A DNA stretch of 18,802 nt from Candidatus Peribacter sp. UBA2144 (GTDB taxonomy: Bacteria > Patescibacteriota > Gracilibacteria > Peribacterales > Peribacteraceae), in the NCBI GenBank assembly GCA_002328295.1, contig DCXE01000093.1, positions 18,831-37,632 on the forward strand, given 5' to 3'. Every line of letters starts with the position of its first letter. Within the stretch, counting starts at the first letter, position 1. Shown one piece after another: positions 1-6,644 of the stretch. Below the pieces are notes generated by a model. It did no database searches, was not told the origin of the DNA, and saw only the letters and a list, made by a program, of their open reading frames with translations. The position numbers and the translations under genes were made by a program.

Positions 1-21
1 CCTGCCTGCCGGTCAGGCAGG
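1..21. repeat. CCTGCCTGCC-type palindrome inside a coding region
   Basis: CCTGCCTG and CAGGCAGG form an 8 bp inverted repeat around CCGGT. A perfect 20 bp version of the same palindrome is at 17432-17451. Here it lies inside the open frame of the glycosyltransferase and is read as codons. Confidence 0.75.
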
Positions 22-353
22 GGTTCGGTTAAAAGCAACTTCTCAGTCAGGCTTAACATGATTACAACATCAGCTTTAGGTAAATGATCGATTGCTTGTT
101 CCAGCAGTTTCTTCATTCTCTTCTTCCTCCAAAGAAAACTGACAGCTCCCCATTTGGTTACAGGAGGAGGGCCGATTGTAAGTTGGGTAGCGAGAATCTT
201 TTTCCTTTTACATTCCCTGAGCAGAATGGGGCAACTTCCAAGGAATATAACCTCGTGGCCGTGCTGGATCAATCCTTCCATCAGAGACAGGACTTGCACC
301 TCGGCTCCGCCGTAAGCCGATTCTAGAGGGAATCTGGTGAACAAAATTCTCAT
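1..353 (-). CDS. Glycosyltransferase, GT4-like, N-terminal part (cut by window start)
   Basis: The minus strand is open from an ATG at 353 to the window edge (117 codons). It begins MRILFTRFPLESAYGGAEVQ, followed by a helix and HGHEVIFLG. This is the typical first beta-alpha-beta unit of a GT-B fold, GT4-family glycosyltransferase, with the glycine-rich GGAE loop that lies near the acceptor and nucleotide-sugar cleft. The catalytic C-terminal half is outside the window, so donor and acceptor are unknown; envelope polysaccharide or glycolipid synthesis is the usual role. No Shine-Dalgarno sequence precedes the ATG. The upstream gene is serS, 157 bp away on the same strand. The last visible codons (LPDRQA) are made by a palindromic repeat that reads through in frame, so either the repeat has inserted into the gene or the frame breaks just beyond the window. 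A second copy of the first six codons lies upstream at 415-432. Confidence 0.72.
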   Translation of the reverse strand, partial: MRILFTRFPLESAYGGAEVQVLSLMEGLIQHGHEVIFLGSCPILLRECKRKKILATQLTIGPPPVTKWGAVSFLWRKKRMKKLLEQAIDHLPKADVVIMLSLTEKLLLTEPLPDRQA

Positions 354-397
354 AAGCAAATAATCTGATTCAGGTATAAATGAGTGCAATATTCTTG

Positions 398-416
398 CCC
401 TGAGCCTGTCGAAGGG
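398..416 (-). repeat. CTTCGACAGGCTCAGG-type dispersed repeat
   Basis: On the minus strand this reads CCCTTCGACAGGCTCAGGG, with short complementary ends. Related copies are at 8019-8035 and 17391-17408, and a diverged one is near 5970-5985. Repeats of this kind are widespread in many bacterial genomes. The CTTCGAC end abuts the duplicated glycosyltransferase start codons at 415-432. Confidence 0.8.
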
Positions 417-432
417 TGAAGAGGATCCTCAT
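415..432 (-). pseudogene. Relic copy of the glycosyltransferase start (MRILFT)
   Basis: The minus strand from 432 reads ATG AGG ATC CTC TTC ACC, encoding MRILFT, the same six residues that open the glycosyltransferase at 353 (ATG AGA ATT TTG TTC ACC). All four base differences are synonymous. The copy runs straight into the CTTCGACAGGCTCAGG repeat and would end after 20 codons at a TGA. It therefore looks like the stranded old start of the gene, not a functional one. Confidence 0.55.
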
Positions 433-444
433 GGATCTATGATT

Positions 445-472
445 AACTAACAACTGACAACTTACAACTAAC
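445..472. repeat. Four tandem heptamers (AACTRAC type)
   Basis: Four 7 nt units follow one another: AACTAAC, AACTGAC, AACTTAC, AACTAAC. Then comes AAGTTG and a run of six T, so CAACTT (458-463) can pair with AAGTTG (473-478). The 7 nt period matches the arms of the other inverted-repeat elements in the window. It lies between serS and the glycosyltransferase. Confidence 0.7.
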
Positions 473-510
473 AAGTTGATTTTTTGGTTCAATTAGCTCG
501 TTAGGATTAA

Positions 511-1809
511 TTAGCCAATCTTCTTTTGCTTCCCCATATAAGGCTGAAGTACTTTGGGAACCGAAATGGTCCCATCTTCATTCTGGTAAATCTCGAGAAT
601 CGGTATAAGTATCCTTGGGGTTGCAATGCAGGTGGAATTTAGAGTGTGGGCGAATTTTTTATTACCGCCAGCATCTTCATATTTGATGTTGAGTCTTCTG
701 GCTTGGTAGTCGCCAAGGTAAGAACAAGAATGAGTTTCACCGTATGAATCACGACTTGGCATCCACGTCTCGATGTCTTGCATAAATATTTTTCCTTTGC
801 CCATATCTCCTGTTGAATTAGTCACAATGCGGTAGGGAAGTTCCAGAGCCTGCATAACATCTTCTGCATTACTTAAGATTTCATTAAACATCTTCAATCC
901 TTCTTTCTGATTAGCTTCACAAAGAACCACCTGCTCAATCTTCTGGAACTGATGAATTCTATAAAGTCCTTTTGTATCTTTTCCATAAGTCCCAGCTTCT
1001 CTGCGGAAACATGGCGAATAACCCGCATACCTCAGCGGAAGATCTTTTTCCTTCAAAACTTCACCTGAATGATAACTGGCTACAGTTACTTCCGAAGTTC
1101 CAACCATGTACAAGTTGTCAGATTCAATTGGCCCGTCCTTTTCTGTCTGGCCGCCAAGTGCGTAAATATTTTCCTGATCAACTCCGGGGAAGAAGCCCGT
1201 ACCCATGAAACAATCGTAAGTTGCCATATAAGGCGGAGTAAATTGGGTCCAGCCCTTCTCCCTCAGCTTATCTAGTGAGAATTGGAGTAATGCCATCTCG
1301 AGCCTTGCGCCATCGCCCTTAAGTACATAACTCCTTGCGCCTGCCATCTTTACACCTCTTGGAATGTCCAGAATATCAAGTTCCTCACCTAATATTACGT
1401 GATCCTTTGGTGTGAACTTGAACTTGGGAATTTTTCCAACTTTTTTAACTTCCTCATTAGATTCATCGTCTTTACCAACCGGAACAGAATCAAGCGGAAT
1501 CTGAGGAAGGTCGAGTTGCATTGCCTTCCAGTTTTCTTCGATTGAATTCAATGCGGCCTCTTCGGTCTTAAGGTCATCACTAAATGTTTTCATCTCAGCG
1601 AGCTTTTTCTCTTTTTCGGCCCCTTTGAGAGTTGGGATCTTCTTTGACACTTCATTCTTCTTTGCACGCATTTCTTCTACTTTTACAAGCTTCGACTTCC
1701 TATCTTCATCCAATTTGAGGAAATCCTTAACAGAAACATCAAGAAATTTGTCCTTAACGGCTTTTTCGTAGACTTTGGGATTAGCACGAATAGCATCGAG
1801 GTCGATCAT
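511..1809 (-). CDS. serS: Seryl-tRNA synthetase
   Basis: This class II aminoacyl-tRNA synthetase charges tRNA-Ser with serine in the cytoplasm. From the chosen ATG (MIDLDAIRANP) the product is 432 residues, the usual length. Residues of about 14-95 are charged and helical (MRAKKNEVSKKIP region), matching the antiparallel tRNA-binding coiled coil. The catalytic domain shows the TSE serine loop (238-240), motif 2 with FRREAGTYGKDTKG at about 268, and motif 3 with HTLNSTCIATPRILIP and its arginine near 399. Motif 3 departs from the common HTLNGSGLAVGR form but keeps the arginine. The frame stays open for 26 more codons upstream, but these cover a likely promoter and a palindrome, so the internal ATG at 1809 is preferred. 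No Shine-Dalgarno sequence is present. The gene is divergent from the symporter gene, 99 bp apart. Confidence 0.95.
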   Translation of the reverse strand: MIDLDAIRANPKVYEKAVKDKFLDVSVKDFLKLDEDRKSKLVKVEEMRAKKNEVSKKIPTLKGAEKEKKLAEMKTFSDDLKTEEAALNSIEENWKAMQLDLPQIPLDSVPVGKDDESNEEVKKVGKIPKFKFTPKDHVILGEELDILDIPRGVKMAGARSYVLKGDGARLEMALLQFSLDKLREKGWTQFTPPYMATYDCFMGTGFFPGVDQENIYALGGQTEKDGPIESDNLYMVGTSEVTVASYHSGEVLKEKDLPLRYAGYSPCFRREAGTYGKDTKGLYRIHQFQKIEQVVLCEANQKEGLKMFNEILSNAEDVMQALELPYRIVTNSTGDMGKGKIFMQDIETWMPSRDSYGETHSCSYLGDYQARRLNIKYEDAGGNKKFAHTLNSTCIATPRILIPILEIYQNEDGTISVPKVLQPYMGKQKKIG

Positions 1810-1822
1810 ACGTGGATAGAGT

Positions 1823-1862
1823 ACACTAAATGGAATGCTAGAGTACTGCAATACTAGCATTC
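1823..1862 (-). promoter_or_regulatory. Probable serS promoter overlapped by a palindrome
   Basis: On the minus strand, TTGCAG (1851-1846) and TAGTGT (1828-1823) are 17 bp apart and would start transcription about 10 nt before the serS ATG. GAATGCTAG (1833-1841) and CTAGCATTC (1854-1862) form a 9 bp inverted repeat across the -35 box and spacer. It could be an operator. It is far too small to be a T-box leader. Confidence 0.45.
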
Positions 1863-1878
1863 TTGAGAATATCGTGTG

Positions 1879-1884
1879 TATAAT
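1879..1884 (+). promoter_or_regulatory. -10 box (TATAAT) before the NSS symporter gene
   Basis: A perfect TATAAT lies 24 bp before the ATG at 1909. No good -35 box is visible at the right distance (AGCATT at 1856 is weak), so the call rests on the -10 box and its position in the divergent intergenic region. Confidence 0.45.
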
Positions 1885-1908
1885 CATATCTGATTTCTCT
1901 CCAATTCT

Positions 1909-3411
1909 ATGACTACCTCTGCACCTCTCTGGAAATCAAAATGGCTTTTTATTCTTGCTGCAATTGGTGCAGCTGCAGGGCTTGGCAACCTCTGGCGTTT
2001 CCCATACATGGTGTATGACAACGGCGGCGCTGCGTTTATAGTTGCATACTTAGTCTGCTTACTTGTTTTCGTAATTCCTCTTGTAACGCTGGAAACTGCC
2101 TGGGGACAGTTGGAAAGAAAAGAAATAGTCTCTGCTCTTGGTGCAAAAGCTGGCTGGTTTGGAAGATTTATTGGATGGATGATAGTGCTCACTGTTGCAG
2201 GTATTGCCGGTTATTATCTGACGGTTATTGGATGGAGTGTAAATTTCCTTTATCACAGCCCCATGCTTGCGTGGGGAGAGAACGCTCAAGAGTTTTTCTT
2301 TACCAACATACTAAACTTTCACGAAGACCCATTTTCTTTCGGTGGCTTTTCGACTCCGATTCTCGTAGGTCTTGTGATTTCTTACCTGACCGTTTATTTT
2401 TCAATTTTTAAAGGAATAACTTCCATCAGTCATGTAATCAAATGGACCGTTCCGCTTCCGTTTATTCTTCTTTTGGTTCTATTCCTAAACTCACTTACGC
2501 TTCCTGGAAGCACTGAGGGATTTAAATTTTTGATATTACCTGATTGGAGCAAGCTTTCTGATCCTGAAGTTTGGAGAGCAGCAGCAGGACAGTCATTCTT
2601 CTCCGCGAATATAGGCTTCGGACTGATTATTATGTATGCAGGGTTCAATCATGAGAAAACCAACATTGCCCAAGCGGCATTCATAGTATCCATCGGAAAC
2701 GTTCTTGTCAGTGTCCTTGCGGCTCTCGCAATCTTTGGCACTCTTGGATATACAGCAGCTCAGCAGGGAATAGCACTTACCGAGGTTGTAGCATCCGGTC
2801 CGACTCTTGCATTTGTTGCATTCCCGAATGCACTTTACACATTACCATTCGCGCGCGAGCTTTTTGCAACATTATTCTTCCTGACCGTATTCACTCTTGC
2901 TATTGATTCGGCGTTTGCAATTATCGAAATTGTTGCAACCACAGTCAGAAACGAGTTTAAAGAAATTTATAAAAAGATTTCACACGAAGTATTCATGATC
3001 ATTATGTGCGTGATTCTATTTTTCTGGTCGCTTGCATTCGCAGGCAGGAACGGATTGCTCAGATTAGATGTATTCGACCATCTTCTAGTTGAACATGTGG
3101 TGTTTTGGTTCCTAATCCCCGAGTTTGTTATTCTGGCTTGGATTACTCCTGTAGATAAGTTGAGGAAATACATAAATCAGGTTTCCAGGATGCATATAGG
3201 CAAATGGTTCAATGTCTTGGTAAAATTCCTGGTTCCGGTTCTTCTTGCGGCAATGTACATTCCTGCAATTTCAGGAGAATTTACCAAGCCGTATGGTGAT
3301 TATCCGGTTGAGTTCCTAAAACAGTGGATGATGTATCCTGCAATTGTAATTATCGTGGCATCTGCCCTGCTCGCGTTTAGGAGCCATAGGAAGGCGAGGG
3401 CGGTAAAATAA
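1909..3411 (+). CDS. Sodium:neurotransmitter symporter (NSS/SNF) family transporter
   Basis: This 500-residue polytopic membrane protein has the LeuT fold and probably imports an amino acid or similar small amine with sodium. The N terminus carries the family signature GLGNLWRFPY in the unwound first membrane helix, whose Asn corresponds to a sodium ligand in LeuT, followed by NGGAAFIVAYL in helix 2. About twelve hydrophobic segments follow, including SFFSANIGFGLIIMYAGF and LFFLTVFTLAIDSAFAIIE, the latter matching the helix 8 region with a second set of sodium-binding residues. The C terminus is basic (RSHRKARAVK). The substrate cannot be told from sequence alone. The gene stands alone, divergent from serS. 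Its stop at 3409-3411 directly abuts the arm of the first four-helix-bundle element. Confidence 0.9.
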   Translation: MTTSAPLWKSKWLFILAAIGAAAGLGNLWRFPYMVYDNGGAAFIVAYLVCLLVFVIPLVTLETAWGQLERKEIVSALGAKAGWFGRFIGWMIVLTVAGIAGYYLTVIGWSVNFLYHSPMLAWGENAQEFFFTNILNFHEDPFSFGGFSTPILVGLVISYLTVYFSIFKGITSISHVIKWTVPLPFILLLVLFLNSLTLPGSTEGFKFLILPDWSKLSDPEVWRAAAGQSFFSANIGFGLIIMYAGFNHEKTNIAQAAFIVSIGNVLVSVLAALAIFGTLGYTAAQQGIALTEVVASGPTLAFVAFPNALYTLPFARELFATLFFLTVFTLAIDSAFAIIEIVATTVRNEFKEIYKKISHEVFMIIMCVILFFWSLAFAGRNGLLRLDVFDHLLVEHVVFWFLIPEFVILAWITPVDKLRKYINQVSRMHIGKWFNVLVKFLVPVLLAAMYIPAISGEFTKPYGDYPVEFLKQWMMYPAIVIIVASALLAFRSHRKARAVK

Positions 3412-3915
3412 GAAATTCCAAATTCCAGATACCAAATTCCAAGTTATTAACTGGATTTTCGAACTATTGCGCAGAATATTAAAAATAATTCTTTGGCTTC
3501 ATTTATAAGAACGCTCCATTCATCTCTATAAGATTCATTAATTGATATTTCGATATTATTTAACCAGAAAACTGTTTCCTTTGTTTCCTTTCTGCATATC
3601 TTCATCCTGTAGATTTGATCCTTCTTGCTAATTGCTTCATTAGCTTCAATATAATTTGCACCTATTGACCCTGAAGATCTGACAAGCTGTTTTGCGTCTT
3701 CAATATTACTAATTGTTCTTGGCAGTTTTTTCACAAAATGACGCACATTTCTGGCGAATTGAGAAGTTCGCTTATCAAGTGGCATTGGCTCTACTTTAAA
3801 ATTCTGATTTTGCATGGACTCCCCAGATTATCACTTTATTTCTATAATAAAAGCAAAATATACTAAATATTTGCTGATCTGATTGGAATTTGTGAATTTG
3901 TGAATTTGGAATTTT
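3412..3915. mobile_element. Inverted-repeat element carrying a four-helix-bundle gene (AAATTCC family)
   Basis: The left arm (3412-3443) is built of AAATTCC units. The right arm (3883-3915) is its imperfect reverse complement, built of GGAATTT and GTGAATTT units. The arms enclose 439 bp with a single gene of 122 codons, three bases from the left arm. The left arm matches, in reverse complement and with one mismatch over 30 nt, an arm at 8649-8678, which belongs to a gene-less copy. The layout (inverted arms, one S23/IVP-like gene, about 0.5 kb) repeats that of 10631-11143. That it moves is inference; no transposase or target duplication is seen. Confidence 0.6.
3447..3815 (-). CDS. Four-helix-bundle protein (S23/IVP-like), copy 1
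   Basis: The 122-residue, wholly helical protein fits the four-helix-bundle family first known as the 23S rRNA intervening-sequence protein, whose relatives include the Avd accessory protein of diversity-generating retroelements. Family hallmarks are visible: an N-terminal helix with FARNVRHFVKKLP, then the helix QLVRSSGSIGANYIEANEA at about residues 45-63, then a helix with KICRKETKETVFWLNNIE. The biochemical role is not established; binding of RNA or other nucleic acid through basic faces has been proposed for the family. A GGGGAG stretch lies three bases before the ATG, one of the few Shine-Dalgarno-like sites in this window. TTGCTT and GATAAT, 18 bp apart upstream on the minus strand, could be its promoter. 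The gene is the only one inside the inverted-repeat element. Confidence 0.85.
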   Translation of the reverse strand: MQNQNFKVEPMPLDKRTSQFARNVRHFVKKLPRTISNIEDAKQLVRSSGSIGANYIEANEAISKKDQIYRMKICRKETKETVFWLNNIEISINESYRDEWSVLINEAKELFLIFCAIVRKSS

Positions 3916-3929
3916 ATTCGAGTAAGCAT

Positions 3930-3957
3930 TTGAATAGAGCCACGATAGTTATACAAT
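3930..3957 (+). promoter_or_regulatory. uvrB promoter, near-leaderless
   Basis: TTGAAT (3930-3935) and TACAAT (3952-3957) are separated by 16 bp. The predicted transcription start is about 3964, within three bases of the ATG at 3967, so the mRNA would be almost leaderless. The promoter begins 14 bp after the right arm of the preceding element. Confidence 0.5.
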
Positions 3958-3966
3958 GACCCGAAC

Positions 3967-5946
3967 ATGCCAAAGGATATCCCATTCAAGCTCGTTTCCG
4001 ACTTTAAACCAACTGGCGATCAGCCAAAAGCCATCAAACAGCTTATCAAGGGTTTAAATAACGAAGAGCGTCACCAGACATTGCTGGGAGCAACTGGTAC
4101 AGGAAAGACATTCACTATGGCGAATGTAATTCAGGAAGTTCAACGTCCGACTCTTGTTCTTGTTCATAACAAAACCCTGGCCGCTCAGTTATGCAGCGAG
4201 TTCAATATGTTCTTTCCGAACAATGCGATCAGCTACTTCGTTTCATACTATGATTATTATCAACCCGAAGCGTATATGCCCGCGACGGATACTTATATAG
4301 AGAAGGATGCATCAATTAACGAAGAGATAGAAAAGTTCAGACATGCGGCCACTTATAACCTCCTAACTCGTCGTGATGTTTTAATTGTTGCATCAGTCAG
4401 TTGTATTTACGGTCTTGGAAGTGTCAGCGACTATGAAGCAATGGCAATCACTCTCAAGCGCGGGGAAGCCGTGCAGCGTGACCAACTTCTCAGGCGCCTA
4501 ACTGATATCCAGTACAAACGAAGCGGTCTTGAATTCAAACAAGGAATGTTCCATGTACTTGGTGACACAGTAGAAGTATTTCCTCCCGCTGGTGACACGG
4601 TAATAAGGATGGAAATGCCGTATGATGAAATAGAAGTAATTCAAGAAGTGGACAGCTTCACCGGCGAACTCATCACCGATCTAAATGAAGTGAATATTTT
4701 CCCTGCAGTTCACACGGTTACAACACAGGAAAAGATCGACAAAGCATCAGATGAAATTTTGAAGGACTTGGACATAAGAGAAAAAGAATTGTTTGAAGCA
4801 GGTGAAAATTCAAAAGCAGAGCGTCTCCGCCAACGAACCGAATATGACCTGGAAATGCTTAAAGAAACCGGATATTGCTCTGGTATAGAAAACTACAGCA
4901 GATACCTTGCGGGGAATAAGCCGGGGGATCCCCCATCAACTCTCCTAGATTACTTCCCGGATGACTTTCTTCTGTTCGTAGACGAGTCACACATTTCGGT
5001 TCCACAAGTTGGAGGAATGTACGAGGGGAACTTCAGCCGAAAGAAAACTTTGGTCGACTTCGGTTTTCGCCTTCCCAGTTCGCATGATAATCGTCCGCTT
5101 AAGTTCAAAGAATTCGAGGAGCACATAAAACAAGCAATTTATGTCTCTGCCACTCCCGGCAAATATGAATATGCAAACACTCCGAAAGATTTAATAGCGG
5201 AACAGATAATTCGTCCAACGGGACTTCTGGATCCTGTGATTACGGTAAAGTCTTCCAAAGGACAGATCGATGATGTTATCAGAGAGATCGATGAAACTAT
5301 TAAGCGAGGCGAGCGCGTACTTATCACGACGCTTACAAAAAAGATGTCGGAAAAACTTACAGATTATCTTAAGGAAGCTGACTACAAGGTTAGATACTTA
5401 CACAGTGATGTTGAAACTCTGGAGCGTATCGAAATACTCAGGCAACTTAGAACCGGAGAAATAGACATCTTAGTCGGAATCAATCTGCTTCGTGAAGGAC
5501 TGGATCTACCCGAAGTCAGTTTCATTGCAATCTTAGACGCTGATAAACAAGGCTTCCTCCGTTCACGTGATGCGTTGATTCAAACAATCGGACGCTGTGC
5601 CAGGAACATCAATGGACATGTGACTTTATACGGCAGTAAAACTTCGGATGCTATGCAGGCAGCGATTGATGAAACTGACCGCCGTCGAACAATCCAAGAA
5701 GCCTATAACAAGAAGCACGGCATCACTCCTCAATCCATTGTAAAAGCTATTCATGATATTGCAGAAGAGAGCAAAAAAGCGGAACTCAAACGTCCGCGCA
5801 GAAGACATGACAAGATTCCAGCTGATGAGAAGAAGAGGCTCCTTGAAGAACTCGAGGAACAAATGGATCTTGCATCTCAGAATCTAGAGTTCGAGAAAGC
5901 CGCGGATTTGCGCGACGAAATCGAATTACTGAAGCGTGGGGAATAG
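3967..5946 (+). CDS. uvrB: Excinuclease ABC subunit B
   Basis: UvrB is the damage-verifying helicase-like subunit of UvrABC nucleotide excision repair. It is loaded by UvrA and recruits UvrC for incision. At 659 residues it has normal length. Visible motifs are Walker A GATGTGKT at residues 41-48, the aromatic beta-hairpin region (YYDYYQPEAYMP) that clamps DNA, the DEAD-like box VDESH, SATPGKYE and RPTGLLDP, helicase motif VI QTIGRCARN, and a C-terminal UVR domain (LEFEKAADLRDEIELL) that contacts UvrC. The start is fixed by a promoter placed almost at the ATG. uvrA and uvrC are not in the window. After the stop there is a palindromic repeat and then a second, nearly synonymous copy of the last twelve codons. 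Confidence 0.97.
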   Translation: MPKDIPFKLVSDFKPTGDQPKAIKQLIKGLNNEERHQTLLGATGTGKTFTMANVIQEVQRPTLVLVHNKTLAAQLCSEFNMFFPNNAISYFVSYYDYYQPEAYMPATDTYIEKDASINEEIEKFRHAATYNLLTRRDVLIVASVSCIYGLGSVSDYEAMAITLKRGEAVQRDQLLRRLTDIQYKRSGLEFKQGMFHVLGDTVEVFPPAGDTVIRMEMPYDEIEVIQEVDSFTGELITDLNEVNIFPAVHTVTTQEKIDKASDEILKDLDIREKELFEAGENSKAERLRQRTEYDLEMLKETGYCSGIENYSRYLAGNKPGDPPSTLLDYFPDDFLLFVDESHISVPQVGGMYEGNFSRKKTLVDFGFRLPSSHDNRPLKFKEFEEHIKQAIYVSATPGKYEYANTPKDLIAEQIIRPTGLLDPVITVKSSKGQIDDVIREIDETIKRGERVLITTLTKKMSEKLTDYLKEADYKVRYLHSDVETLERIEILRQLRTGEIDILVGINLLREGLDLPEVSFIAILDADKQGFLRSRDALIQTIGRCARNINGHVTLYGSKTSDAMQAAIDETDRRRTIQEAYNKKHGITPQSIVKAIHDIAEESKKAELKRPRRRHDKIPADEKKRLLEELEEQMDLASQNLEFEKAADLRDEIELLKRGE

Positions 5947-5961
5947 ATCAATCGAAGCTGT

Positions 5962-5985
5962 CATGCCGAGCCCTGTCGAGGCATG
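5962..5985. repeat. Small palindromic repeat after uvrB
   Basis: CATGCC (5962-5967) pairs with GGCATG (5980-5985). The interior, with CCCTGTCGAGG, resembles a diverged CTTCGACARGCTCAGG repeat on the minus strand. It separates the uvrB stop codon from the relic uvrB tail. Confidence 0.6.
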
Positions 5986-6021
5986 AGGGATGAGATTGAA
6001 TTGCTCAGGCGGGGAGAATGA
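5983..6021 (+). pseudogene. Relic second copy of the uvrB 3' end
   Basis: Read in frame, this stretch encodes MRDEIELLRRGE and then TGA. The functional uvrB ends LRDEIELLKRGE and then TAG. The codons differ at nearly every synonymous position (for example CGC GAC GAA ATC against AGG GAT GAG ATT). The only amino-acid changes are Leu to Met and Lys to Arg. This is the tail of a diverged uvrB allele lying 36 bp after the intact gene and directly against the palindromic repeat. Confidence 0.8.
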
Positions 6022-6035
6022 AATGTCTATTTTTC

Positions 6036-6063
6036 TTGACTAATCCATAGATATGGTTAGGAT
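6036..6063 (+). promoter_or_regulatory. Possible promoter of the secreted Tyr/Arg-rich protein
   Basis: TTGACT (6036-6041) and TAGGAT (6058-6063) are 16 bp apart. The expected start of transcription is about 6070, three bases before the ATG at 6073, suggesting another near-leaderless mRNA. The -10 box is a weak match. Confidence 0.35.
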
Positions 6064-6072
6064 GCTTTTCCT

Positions 6073-6495
6073 ATGCTTAAAACAGCAAATTTAGCTCTAA
6101 TTTTAGTCCTTTCATTCGCCTTCGCGGCTCCCTCGGCGTCTGCTTATTTCCGAGCGCCTGACACAATCTCTTATGGTACGCATCCATGGGATGTACGTCC
6201 CAGAAGGCATTATGAGTATTCTAAAATCGACCCTTACCGTTACAGCAAGGATTACTTCTACATGCATCCAGACAGATCCAAAACACACGCTCTACACCCA
6301 TATCACCGTGATAGATACTACGCTCCTCCCGTAGATCCGGAAGTTGCCAGGTATTCGAGCAGAAGGATTTCGGATGTTAAATATTCCGAGATGCGCGCTT
6401 ATGTTCCCAGGGTAGATCGGTTGACTTACTGTGATTCGTACTCATTCCGAAGACCTAGTTATAGGATTCCTCCTTATCAGTATTTTTGCAGATAA
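6073..6495 (+). CDS. Small secreted Tyr/Arg/Pro-rich protein, unknown function
   Basis: I do not recognise this 140-residue protein. It opens with a clear signal peptide: MLKTANLALILVLSFAFAAP, then SASA, with likely cleavage after residue 24. The mature part of about 116 residues is unusually rich in Tyr, Arg, His and Pro, with clusters such as RRHYEYSKIDPYRYS and RYYAPPVDPEVARY. It has no membrane segment and only two cysteines (YCDSY and the penultimate residue), which could form a disulfide. Such composition suggests a structural or surface-associated protein, but that is inference. It is flanked by uvrB on the same strand and galU on the opposite strand. Its stop codon TAA is the first triplet of the structured repeat that follows. 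A near-leaderless promoter is possible. Confidence 0.75.
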   Translation: MLKTANLALILVLSFAFAAPSASAYFRAPDTISYGTHPWDVRPRRHYEYSKIDPYRYSKDYFYMHPDRSKTHALHPYHRDRYYAPPVDPEVARYSSRRISDVKYSEMRAYVPRVDRLTYCDSYSFRRPSYRIPPYQYFCR

Positions 6496-6644
6496 CAATT
6501 GACAGTTGACAATTGACACGCCCGCCTTCGGCGGACTTTTAACAATTAACAGTTAACTCTTCATTATCCAGAATAATGAAATTGTTAATTGTTAAAAGCG
6601 AATCCCGCGAACGCGGGATGAGCGTGTCAACTGTCAATTGTTAA
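6493..6644. repeat. Cloverleaf-like structured repeat, copy A
   Basis: Outer arms TAACAATTGACAGTTGAC (6493-6510) and its complement (6627-6644) close a unit with three inner hairpins: CCGCC TTC GGCGG (6522-6534); a 16 bp stem at 6536-6551 and 6583-6598 topped by TTCATTAT and ATAATGAA; and ATCCCGCG AA CGCGGGAT (6602-6619). The first hairpin is followed by ACTTTT on the plus strand and the third by TCGCTTTT on the minus strand, so both look like terminators. The unit lies between convergent genes and contains or abuts both stop codons. Confidence 0.85.

Noticed and set aside
84..326. Open frame of 80 codons on the plus strand at the window start
   Set aside because: It lies opposite the glycosyltransferase, which has clear family features on the minus strand; the plus-strand product looks like random sequence.
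445..472. CRISPR array
   Set aside because: Units of 7 nt directly adjacent, without spacers, are not CRISPR repeats; the same holds for the other tandem arms.
1810..1887. Longer serS reading with 26 extra N-terminal codons
   Set aside because: The extension covers a likely promoter and a palindrome and does not resemble the start of seryl-tRNA synthetases, which begin like MIDLDAIRANP.
1810..1908. T-box leader for serS
   Set aside because: The space is under 100 bp, shared with a divergent promoter, and lacks the T-box sequence.
3447..3815. Diversity-generating retroelement with Avd
   Set aside because: The protein is Avd-like in fold, but no reverse transcriptase or template/variable repeat is present in the window.
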